The position numbers and the translations under genes are program-made. This document shows positions 11,801 through 20,559 of a stretch of 64,000 nt of DNA, piece after piece. Where the stretch lies: assembly GCA_015680685.1 (NCBI GenBank), contig MNCI01004113.1:279396-343395 (forward strand). Direction: 5' to 3'. This DNA is from Gnetum montanum (taxonomy: Eukaryota; Streptophyta; Gnetopsida; Gnetales; Gnetaceae). Positions within the stretch are counted from its first letter, which is position 1; each line of letters starts with the position of its first letter. Below the pieces are notes generated by a model that made no database searches, was not told where the DNA came from, and worked only from the letters and a program-made list of their open reading frames with translations.

Positions 11801-12903
11801 GGAAGTGAATTCCTTTATGGCTATTTGGGCCATAGATAACATGTCTGTATCACCTTGAAGACCATCCACATCGATAAAGAACCTATGCCACAGAATACAA
11901 AAAACTGATTACATCTAACACAAAATCAGATAACAGTTAACAAATCATACCACCTTGACAACACTTACCCGCCGGCATAATACACGGTGCCAGGTTGGTT
12001 CTCAAAATAGGTGATGAGATGATGAGCTACAAATAACGTGTTATAGGCGTGATAATAATTAAACTTGGGCACCTCCTAGATCTAGGATAAGTGCCTTAAA
12101 TCCTTGACATGTTGTTCACGATCCCTCCTACCTATGGCCTCGATTGATCCATCCACCAAAAATGTTAAGATGCTCTATGTTGACACAACCAGCAGCATTT
12201 CCAAAATGGTGGCAGCCATCTCGATCGACAGATGCGACCAAAAAATTACACTAAAGTTACACAACAAGAATTGCAAGAACTCCCGTGTGCCCATTCGGAA
12301 CCAAATCGACTCTTCCCCTACACGAGAATGGGGAGGAGGAACGTTGGCCACGGGGACATTTAGACAGCATAGAATGCCCACAATATCCAAAATGATCAGG
12401 ATGGGATTTAGCGTGACCCTTTACAATAAAACACATTACCATTAGAAAACATTTTAGACATGCTAACAATGCCAAAATAAATCGAAAAAGCTCACAAGAA
12501 TCTGTTACGCAACACTGGGGTTCTCGCTACTTTGACTCCCAGAGAATCACATGTTACACTAGAGATGCATTACCCAAAACCACCCAAACCCTTACAATGG
12601 TGTAAGGTCTATCTCTGACAACGGTGATGGGGGTAATATTACAAACTCCCATAGTGTAACTAGCATAGGCAGGTATTAACACCCAGTGCAGTGCACATTT
12701 TCGAAACAAATACAAATTACAGCACAATGACGACGAAAATGACCCAACGCATATATCACACAAGGAAGGTGAAGAACAACTTACTGGGTGAGTGGAGGAG
12801 CCTCCTGAGTTTCAACTCACACCTTGAAAATTTTCCCCAGGCTTTCCTGTACTTCATCGATCTTGGCCAACTTGGTGTGTTTGCGTTCAGTCTTCGGTGC
12901 CAT
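8685..12903 (-). pseudogene. Antisense multi-exon gene inside TE-B
   Basis: A spliced protein gene opposite to gag-pol; the family is not recognised. Start ATG at 12903 (MAPKTERKHTK). Proposed exons: 12903-12785, 12418-11969, 11882 to about 11567, 11491-10442, 10324-10121, 9968-9810, about 9718-8923, 8843-8685. Donors are GTAAGTTG, GTAAGTGT, GTAAGTAG, GTGAGT, GTAGGA and GTAAGTTG. Acceptors such as GGCATAG, TTCTACAG and AATTGTAG fit. Reading phases agree across introns at 11968, 10441, 10120 and 8922. Seen in the product: a block FTKFFGVPSGG near 11180, a basic helix near 10870, a charged coiled-coil stretch near 9540-9700, and a C-terminal tail of repeated HEED. About 20 in-frame stops, almost all explicable as CAG, CAA or CGA decay, kill this copy. 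The FFGVP block faintly recalls plant transposon-associated (PTP-type) proteins. Function unknown. Confidence 0.8.
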
Positions 12904-13011
12904 TCTTACACCTGAATAACCTTTACGAAATCGGCAACTTACGCTTTCCTTTTGCTTTAGCCTAACTCAACTTCGCTATGCTTGCAGTTTACCTTAAGGA
13001 GGAACCATCTA

Positions 13012-13019
13012 CTTATAAG
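13012..13019 (-). promoter_or_regulatory. TATA box of the antisense gene
   Basis: CTTATAAG lies about 110 bases upstream of the antisense ATG on the - strand, leaving room for a leader of about 80 nt. Downstream of it on - there is no earlier ATG in a long frame. The motif is self-complementary, so orientation is inferred from the gene. Promoter activity is not shown. Confidence 0.55.
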
Positions 13020-13059
13020 CGTGATGGTGAGAACTTGTTGTTTTCATGCCTGATCAACG

Positions 13060-13440
13060 TGGAACCTTCTCGAAGTGCAGTAATGTTAGTTTGACATGAA
13101 ATGTAAAGATCGCACCATTATTCTCATAGATATCGCATTAACTATGATCCGAAAAGACCCTAAACTAATGCACAACTTATCGTCTCGTAATTCGGTTGCA
13201 TTAACTATGGTTTACAAAGACCCTAAACTAGCTGTTTTGCCACATTAGACACACCACATCATACTTTTAGCCATAGTCCATGAGGACTTTAAGCTAGCAC
13301 CTACGAAACCTTCCTTGCTTGCTATTTTCTAACAAACTTTTTATATTGTAACAGTCTGCTACGACCTTAAACTGGTAGCCTTTTTGACACGTACCTCTAA
13401 AGCCTTGTATCATTTCACCATGCTAACAAAAACAACTTAA
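13060..13440. other. Spacer between antisense promoter and RT, with repeated CCTAAACTA motifs
   Basis: Non-coding. Motifs GACCCTAAACTA (two copies), GGACTTTAAGCTA and GACCTTAAACTGG occur at 13141-13380 and mirror those at 8352-8532. On + a good 3' splice-site-like string, TTCTAAC followed by a T-rich tract and GTAACAG, lies at 13328-13355. It could end a sense-strand intron that spans the antisense gene. Confidence 0.5.
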
Positions 13441-14100
13441 CTACTTCCTTTCTTGGCGGTTTTGCAAGTCGATTTGCAAATGGACGAATCTTTGCTTGCA
13501 CCCCTAGCCCTAACAGGACTGTACGGGGAAATCTTTAGATAGCCTAATCTTGCAATGATAGGAATCGATGCCTCCTCCTATGACATAACCATAGCAGCCT
13601 TGGAAGTATTCCCAAACTGGCCAGAACATTTGGCCCAAACCCTAGACCTGGAGGCTAGTGATGTGATCGAGGATCCCCTCACTAAGGTCTCGATGGTTAC
13701 ACACAGAGGAGAAAGCAAAAGTCTGAAGGTTAGCTCTCTTCTTGACCGACAAATGCAAAACGACATGTCTCGAGTTCTCCAACATAACATTGCAGTGTTT
13801 TCATGGTCGTACAAAGACATGCCGGGTTTAGACCCGCAACTAATATAGCACAACATCGTGTTAGACCCACGTATCAAAGCAGTTAAATAGAGAGCACAGA
13901 AGATTAAGCCCAAAATCATGTTGGTAGTGCATGATGAAATCACTAAGCTATATCGAGTTGGTATTATCCGTGCAATTGATTACTTAGATTGGGTGTTAAA
14001 TATCATTGTCGTTTCTAAGAAAACAGGAGGAATACACATCTGTATAGACTTTAGCGATCTGAACACTAGCACACTTTGTTCTGCCCAGACTTTAAATCGG
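13441..14100 (+). pseudogene. TE-B reverse transcriptase, N-terminal fragment
   Basis: The start of the pol frame: a pre-RT linker with AVFSWSYKDMPGLDPQL (13792-13842), then the first RT blocks, KLYRVGIIRAIDYLDWVLN and GGIHICIDFSDLN (to 14061). These match the Ty3 opening motifs around the first RT catalytic region. Homology stops near 14070. The catalytic YxDD block, thumb, RNase H and integrase are all missing, so an internal deletion is likely. It is in the same frame number as gag-pro. Stops read TAG at 13536, 13846 and 13888. Confidence 0.85.
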
Positions 14101-15342
14101 GACCATGGTCTGTTGGGACTTAAAATCAGCAACAACAGTCTACTAGGACCTAAAATTGGGATCTTCCAATAGACCATCCACGAAAGCGGGCCTGACCATT
14201 TTTGCATGACATCCCCATCAGATAGAATGGGTAGGGCATTGGAATAGACGCAATGTCGCTACCCCCTGGCATTCTACTGATTTCTTAGATATGCCAAAGG
14301 GCATACTACTGATCCCTCGGAGCTACTACCACAACAGTCGCTTAGCAATTGCAGCTCCTGAGGTCAGCATCGCCAGATGAAGCCCCAAGGAAACTATGGT
14401 CACCCATAGCCTTGGTTGCCTCCAGCCGCCACTGCCATCAAGGTCTGGCTTCCCAGATTCATCTGACTGGCTCTTTGCCTAGTTGGATGGATAAGATGAA
14501 CCTAGTTGTCGACAGCAAATTCTTGAGCTGTGGTGTCAACAGAGGGACCATTGCCTTTTTTGCTTCGATCCCCTTTTTATGGCGTGCTCTCCTTTCCACT
14601 TCAGATGGCACTTGTTTCAATAGCCTTCCCAGTGGTTAGGAAAATTGCTTTTGTTCTATGTTCTTTGCTACATTTTGCAGGTTACTTCCTACAACAGCGT
14701 TGTTCAAAGATGAATTCACTAGGAGGGTGAGGCGTCATAGCGTTCCGAGGTGGCTTCTCAAAGTAGCTTGACTACTTGAGAGTGCAGACCCTCCCTTTCC
14801 CCTCCAGACACCTTACCTTACTTTTTCCTCTATTATCCATGCAACTACCCTTACTTGCTCCTCCCGTTTGTACAATATGTAAACATACAGGGAGCCTTTC
14901 TCACATGATAACCATCACATACATGAACTAGCATAATGCAACTCGCCCCATGGAATGCATCTGTAGGAAGAAAACAAAAGCAGGGAAAAGCTAGGAAAAA
15001 TGGATGAAACATAACTTGTCCAAGCCCTATGGGCATAATGCAACTCACCCAAGAAAGTCCCACATATACAGTGCAACAGTGTAACCTCTAGCGAAAACAC
15101 TATCGAGAAGTTATCTAATAACATGTTTGTGAGGTATCCTGCTCACACTTAAGTCTTCCCCGAACCTCTCTCCCTCACACTTGTGAAATCCCTCTTCTGC
15201 TCCTTACGCTCCCAACCTTCACACTTCTAGGTTTGATAGAGCAACATCCAAGAAGTAGCCGATGAATAGTGTTGGTGTCTTTACCTCTGTAGTGTTTAAT
15301 ATTCTTTGTCGACGTCTCTCGGGCAAGCCCTTCAAATGTCAA
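14101..15342 (+). other. TE-B 3' untranslated region
   Basis: No pol homology could be read. It begins with two imperfect units, TGTTGGGACTTAAAATCAGC and TACTAGGACCTAAAATTGGG (about 14109-14162), related to the motif seen around the antisense gene. Small open frames at 14349-14730 show no family features. The region leads to the purine tract. Confidence 0.5.
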
Positions 15343-15352
15343 CAAAGAGGGG
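15343..15352 (+). other. TE-B polypurine tract
   Basis: CAAAGAGGGG lies four bases before the 3' LTR start, the expected place for the plus-strand DNA primer. It supports the + orientation. Confidence 0.75.
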
Positions 15353-15508
15353 CCATTGAAACACCATGAAATTTCAAGACCTCGATGATTCAGCAAAGTC
15401 TTGAAGTTTAGGCAAGGATTCCCACAAGTGCAACATCAAGACATCCAAGCAATGGAAGCACCAAAAAATAGTTGCACATCTCAGCAAGTTGTTTTTTTTG
15501 CTGAGGAC

Positions 15509-15898
15509 CTACTACGCTACGCTACGTAGCTCAGCGTAGTAGACTTCAGGAGGACAGAACAAAACAAGGGATGCATGGTGACAACACTTCAAATTTTCAA
15601 GTTAACCATGTTTCAAAACCTTAACTTTTTGCGTGTTACACCATGTTACGCTATGCAGCGTAGAGCAGCGTCACGCAAACAACACAGTTGATATGGCCGC
15701 AACAACAAGGATAGCAAAACTCAAACAGTAGCAGTCATTATGCCACGATACGCTTCCCAGCGTATCGCAGCGTAGCCACGGGATAGTTTTTTCTTTTCAC
15801 TGAAGATCTTGAAGTCCTTCAACATGAAAGACAAGGTTAAAAATTATTTCTTAAGGGTGGTTACACTATGCTACGCTTTAGAGCATAGCACAGCGTAG
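15509..15898 (+). repeat. Array of hairpins sharing a TACGCT/AGCGTA core in the TE-B LTR
   Basis: Four inverted repeats: CTACTACGCT with AGCGTAGTAG (15509-15518 and 15533-15542, perfect 10 bp, 14-nt loop); TACGCT with AGCGTA (15647-15662, 4-nt loop); CGATACGCT with AGCGTATCG (15746-15767, perfect 9 bp, loop TCCC); and interlocked CTATGCT/AGCATAG with CTACGCT/AGCGTAG (15866-15898). They precede the TATA box, so they sit in U3. No known family function is claimed. Confidence 0.8.
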
Positions 15899-15994
15899 TG
15901 TCATAAGCTTCAGCTGCAGCACGCCAGGTCAACGACATTCTGTGGGCCCAGGACACATGTCAGCTAAACCGCATTCTTATCCTAACACTAATCC

Positions 15995-16002
15995 TATAAA
16001 TA
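15995..16002 (+). promoter_or_regulatory. TATA box of the TE-B 3' LTR
   Basis: TATAAATA followed by CCCC, same place as in the 5' LTR. In this copy it could drive transcription outward into the TE-A remains. Confidence 0.65.
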
Positions 16003-16682
16003 CCCCAGTGGACAATGCTCAAAGGGTTGGCAAAAAAGGATTGGTTGGTTTTTGGTGAGTTGGTGAAGAAACAAAAAAGAGTTGGCAATAATAAAAAGAG
16101 GTCAAAAAATTTGAGGCAATTGACAAAAGTTGGCAAGAGCATTGACGGTAATAGAGACAAGCGTTTTGGCCATAGATTGCAAGTTAGTAAACATTTTTAT
16201 TCGAGCCTAACTCACTTACACCCAGATTGGCTAGTGAACAAGGTAGATTGTCCTTTTGCATGTTTAATATCTAAATAGCTTCTTGTTGGTGGTGGATACT
16301 TCGTCCAAACCAGAGTCCACTTGCAAATCCCGTTGTATTCATCATATTTTTCCATAAGATAGATCCCAGATCTTGGGATCACGCATTTTCTAAATTTGAT
16401 TCATTGCATCCTGTTTACATTGATTTTTATAGTCATTTTGCATAGTTTACATCATTTTCTTGTCAGATTGGTATTACATTCTCACATCAAATCATCATTT
16501 CGTTACACGATCATTAACAAATTTACCAACTAAGTAAGTCCCTTCTGATCAACAAGACCATTCAGGGCACCTTGGATTCATTTTCTTCAACATGGCCCTC
16601 ACATGAATCTAGGGTTGAAACTTTGTACATGGAAATCCTCTCGGTGTTTCCAGCAACTAACATTTTCCAGCGTTACACTCTT

Positions 16683-17815
16683 CTACCTAGTTTATCATCC
16701 TATATGAGATGGACAAAAAATATAAGAGTTCAATGATCAAAATGAGTTCTAGTAAGATAGCAAATCCACAACTAGTTAATCCTTGGCAAAGAATTATATC
16801 ATTAGGATTTTAAAACTACAATGATATTCGTAAGGTAGTTTACAAATATTTTCCAGAGTCTTTTATTCTTGGAAAAGCTTACTTGGCTGAAGAATACATT
16901 GACTTATTTGACTTAGCTTTAGCTCATTCAAATATTTAATACCAAGTTTAAGCTTGTAGGTTGTTTATAGAAAATTTAAAAGATATGGCTTAAATTTGGT
17001 ATTCAAACTTGCTAAGAAATAGTATTATAAGTTGGGATGATTTGGCAATCAAATAGATCAAAAACAAGTGTACTATGGATTAGTACAAGCTAAACAAGGA
17101 TTGAAAGAGTCAATTAGAGATTTCAATATTAAGTTTCCAAGAATTTAAGGACTCTCTCAGAGACAATATAGATCATTAGATGAAATCCTTAGAGATACTT
17201 AAGGCTATGAATCCAAATATTTCATTTTGGTTAAGAAGAACTCCAAACTTGCTAATACTGAATGACTACTTTAGTGAAGCTATACAATTAAAAAAATAGT
17301 TGAACTTGAATCATGAAGAGATTATCATAACCCAATTAAAAGAAGAGAAAATAATGATTCCTATGCAAGATCTTGCTTAACTTAAAGCATTATTGGGTCC
17401 ATCTGATATTAAGGTAGAGTAAGAGTTTCAAAAAAAGAATCTAAAAAAGGACAGTTAATAAGAAACTTGTCCAAAAAATAGTGAAACTAGTAAAAGCTTT
17501 GGTGAAAGTTAAAATCAAGGAAGAAAAGAAAAATAAGAAACATAAGCATTAAGATACTAAGTTATTAGAAGATGAGGATGAAAATGATCTTATTATGTCT
17601 AACTTCCTTGATATTAAATTAGATAATGAGCTATCTAGTGTTCATTACACAAGCAAATCTTCTAACCATGGATCTAGTGATACCTCTTCTTGGTCAAGTT
17701 CTAAAGAGGATATATCGTCAGATGAAGAGTGGAATAACAATGAAGGAAATGGAGATAATCATCAATTAAAAGAAAGGTTAACTACTTCTAGGCCTTCATA
17801 ACTACTTGTTGGCCT
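16683..17815 (+). pseudogene. gag: TE-A gag remains
   Basis: A strongly decayed capsid gene. Fragments such as SWDDLAIK near 17030-17055 and SFQEFKDSL near 17130-17160 match the gag core style (Trp/Asp followed by a charged helix). An acidic Ser-rich tail, SWSSSKEDISSDEEWNN, at about 17690-17745 ends in TAA. Many stops and some frame changes prevent a continuous reading. The gene continues from the leader at 2616-2843 once TE-B is removed. Confidence 0.65.
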
Positions 17816-17929
17816 TCAAACATCATTTCTAACCTATCTACTAAGAGGAAGTTTTTTGAACCGAGTAGAAGAGAAAAGAATAAAATTAAATAAGATCAAG
17901 TAGAGCTAAGTACTCAAAATCAAATTCTT

Positions 17930-18350
17930 AATAAATGGATGAAGAAACTAGGATTTTATGGAGATAGAGAATATAATCTAATTGAGGATATTAAACATGT
18001 CAAGGCCAACATTAACATATATCAACTGTTACAAATAAGAGATTAGCAAAGAAAAGCTTTAGAGTTGATTAAAAGTAAAAAGAAAGTTGGAGAGTCAGAT
18101 TTAAGCTATGTGTCTAACATTGATAAGACAACAAAAACTAGCTATGATTATACTCATAATAAAGAAGCTCCTTCTTTTCTTATGAAAATGAAATTAAAGG
18201 GAAAATATCTTCACAATTGTCTAGTTGATTTTAGAGCTACCTCTACTATTATGTCATTTTCCATATGCAAAAAACTTGGTTTGACTCCCAAGAAATCCAA
18301 TAAAAAGATCGTTCAAGTGGACAAGAGTAGAGTGAAGATTTTGGGTTAGT
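17930..18350 (+). pseudogene. TE-A protease with gag-PR linker
   Basis: A linker with IEDIKHVKANINIYQLLQI (about 17980-18036), common ahead of Tat-type proteases, leads to the protease body at 18168-18350. The catalytic block reads LVDFRATSTIMSFSICKKLG where the family has D-S-G-A, so the Ser and Gly are lost and only the Asp remains. Inactive by inspection. Confidence 0.72.
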
Positions 18351-18659
18351 TACCCAATGTTCTATTAGAAATTTCTTCTAAACCCCATATCAAAAGTAAA
18401 CTATTTAAGTAGCAAACATCCTAGATTCACATAGTCTTTTGTTGAGTAGAAGTTGGAGTAAGAATTTCTCCAATTACATATCAATAGATTATTCACACAT
18501 GTGGCTACCTTGGAAGGGAAGCCATATCAAATATATATATACAGTGAACCTTTGATGCATGAAAAAATTACCTTAAATGGAAAGAATAATTTCATTAAAA
18601 TAAGAGCTTTTGAATCAAAAATTTGCACACTTCAAGAAGTTTATAACTTGGAAAAAGAG

Positions 18660-19062
18660 AAATCTCAAGATGAGAGTAAGTGGGAACTATACTTTGATGG
18701 TTCTTGTAACTCCAAAGGTGTAGGAGTTGGATTAGTTCTAGTAAAAGATAACTCCACAGAATTATTCAAAGTAGTTCATCTATCTTTTCCTTGTACTAAC
18801 AACAAGGATGAATATGAAGCTCTGTGTATTAGAATTAAAATAGCATTACAAATGGAAATCAAGGTAATCATCATAAACGGAGATTCAAGATTGATTTGTG
18901 AATAAGTCAAGGAAAATTATGTAGTCAAAAGTTCATTTTTGTGTACTTATAAACAACTTGTTTGAAAAATTTTGGATTAGTTTCATCACTATAAAATAAA
19001 ACATATATGTAGGGAAGATAACTATACAGTGGATGATTTAGCAAAGGTAGCTTCAACATTAG
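18660..19062 (+). pseudogene. TE-A archaeal-type RNase H, located before RT
   Basis: An RNase H of the extra (archaeal-like) kind carried by Tat-branch plant Ty3 elements, which degrades RNA in RNA-DNA hybrids. Blocks: WELYFDGSCNSKGVGVGLVL (18679-18738), CTNNKDEYEAL near 18800, INGDSRLICE near 18875-18904 and REDNYTVDDLA near 19010-19045. The four acidic positions (D, E, D, D) are all visible, but a TAA at 18903 cuts the frame. The domain lies between protease and RT and in the same frame as RT. In best-known Tat elements it lies after the ordinary RNase H. Confidence 0.8.
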
Positions 19063-19262
19063 ATGTGAAAAAGTTAAAAACATACAAAGGGGTAGTGATT
19101 GAAAATGAACATCATTCATCAGTACTAGATAACATAAAGCATTTACAAGTATTCAAAGATGATGATCAATTTCTTAGGTTCTTAAGAAATAAGTAGGAAT
19201 TCGAAAGTCAAATAATACCTTAAACAACATCAAGGTTTAAGAAAATTTCCATTCCCAAAAAG

Positions 19263-20058
19263 GTGATTGATTATGAACATGAGTTTAGCAAACATTTGCT
19301 TGCTAAAAAAGATATACAAAATACAAATGATCAAGCTTATGAAGTAGTGAATTTTGGATCTACTGAGATACCAAAGATGTTAAATATCAAAAAGGAAGAT
19401 ACTTTAGTTTTCAAGCAAAATTTATTCTTACTCTTGAAACATAATTTGAAAAATTTTGCTCGGTCTTATGATGATATTAAAGCTTTTAGACCAAATGTAA
19501 TGACACATAAACTTCCTTTAGTAAATGGTTGTAAGATAGTTAAAGAAAAATAAAGGAAATTCAATCCATCATTTGAACTAGCCAAGGAAGCCCAAATCAA
19601 AAAGTTATTGCAAGCCCAAATTATATGTCTAGTTCAATATTTGACATGGCTTGCTAATCTTATAATAGTAAGAGAAAAGAATGTTGATATTAGATTTTAT
19701 GTGGATTTCAAAAATTTGAATGAAGCATCTAAAACTGATAAGTACCCACTCCCTAGAATTTATAAAATATTGATCAAAGTTTTAGGTTGTCAAGTATATT
19801 CTTTCTTAGATGTTTTTTCAGGCTATAACCAAATTATGGTAGATAAGAGTGATAGATATAAAAAAACATTTATAACCAAGTGGGAAACTTTCACTTACCA
19901 AAGAATGCCATTTGGATTATCAAATGCTAGAGCTACTTTTCAAAGAGTAATGGATTTAGTCATCCTAGGATTCACTAAAATTACTAAACCTCTAATGCAT
20001 ATGCTCAAGAAAGACATCCCAATAAAGAAAAAACTAGAATTAAAGAAAGATTTAGCAT
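19263..20058 (+). pseudogene. TE-A reverse transcriptase, catalytic centre deleted
   Basis: Reading frame from a pre-RT linker (KLPLVNGCKIVKEK) into RT. Blocks include FYVDFKNLNEASKTDKYPLP (19696-19755), FLDVFSGYNQIMV near 19805-19845 and QRMPFGLSNARATFQRVMD near 19900-19955. The text then jumps to FTKITKPLMHMLKK, which normally lies well past the YxDD box. The deletion is in frame and removes palm motif C. One stop (TAA) lies at 19551. Confidence 0.85.
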
Positions 20059-20460
20059 GAATTTAAAAGGCTATTAAAAAATCTCCTTACTTGATAAAAC
20101 CAAAGTTAAAGGAAGATTTCTAGTTATATGCTTTTGCATCAAATGATTCAGTTGCTGCTATTTTAACTCAAAAAGATAACGCTTAAGATGAACTAATTGG
20201 ATTTTTTGGGTATCAGTTAAAAGGTTTAGAATTAAATTATTCAGACATAGAGAAACAAGAATTTACAATCATTATGGCATTTCAACATTTCAAATATTAC
20301 TTGGAATGCTCATTAGTTTATATTATGTTAATAGAACTTGTAGTTAAACAATTCTTGGCTCAAAACAAAAGTGGGTTGAAAAGAGAAAAATGGCTCATAA
20401 AGCTTCAAAGTTTTAAGTTTTCATTGAAAATATGCAAAATTATTAAATAAATGAAATTAG
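20059..20460 (+). pseudogene. TE-A ordinary Ty3 RNase H
   Basis: Follows RT in the same frame. Blocks YAFASNDSVAAILTQKD near 20130-20180, LNYSDIEKQEFTIIMAFQH near 20232-20288 and a final FKFSLKICKIIK match the standard RNase H that trails RT in Ty3 elements. Stops as TGA, TAG and TAA interrupt it. Confidence 0.75.
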
Positions 20461-20559
20461 CCAAGTTAATGGCTAGAGAAAATGAAGTTTGTATGCTTAA
20501 GACTTATGAAGGAAACTAGTATGATGAAATTCTAGAATTCCTTGAGACACAAAAGGCTT

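Larger units (their letters stand above)
2844..16677 (+). mobile_element. TE-B: 13.8 kb Ty3/Tat-like LTR retrotransposon with an antisense gene
   Basis: A complete insertion bounded by LTRs starting TGAAACACC and ending GTTACA, with the exact 5-bp duplication CTCTT at 2839-2843 and 16678-16682. Contents in order are tRNA-Asn-type primer site, one gag-protease frame (4456-8235), a spliced gene on the opposite strand (12903 to 8685), the N-terminal part of RT (13441-14100), about 1.2 kb of untranslated DNA and a purine tract. RT beyond the first blocks, RNase H and integrase are absent, so it could move only with help from a relative. The gag zinc motif and the PR motif fit the Tat branch. By eye the first 200 bases of the two LTRs differ by about 6 percent, nearly all transitions. 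Confidence 0.93.
15357..16677 (+). repeat. TE-B 3' LTR
   Basis: About 1321 bp, pair of 2844-4200, TG to CA, followed by the target duplication CTCTT at 16678-16682. TATA box at 15995-16002. It keeps more CpG than the 5' copy and therefore shows the hairpin array more clearly. Confidence 0.93.

Noticed and set aside
12104-12445. 113-codon plus-strand frame inside the antisense region
   Set aside because: The minus strand here is an exon joined in phase to its neighbour across a well-formed intron; the + frame has no homology.
15509-15898. CRISPR-like array
   Set aside because: The repeats are palindromic hairpins of unequal spacing inside an LTR of a plant retrotransposon, not regular repeats with spacers.
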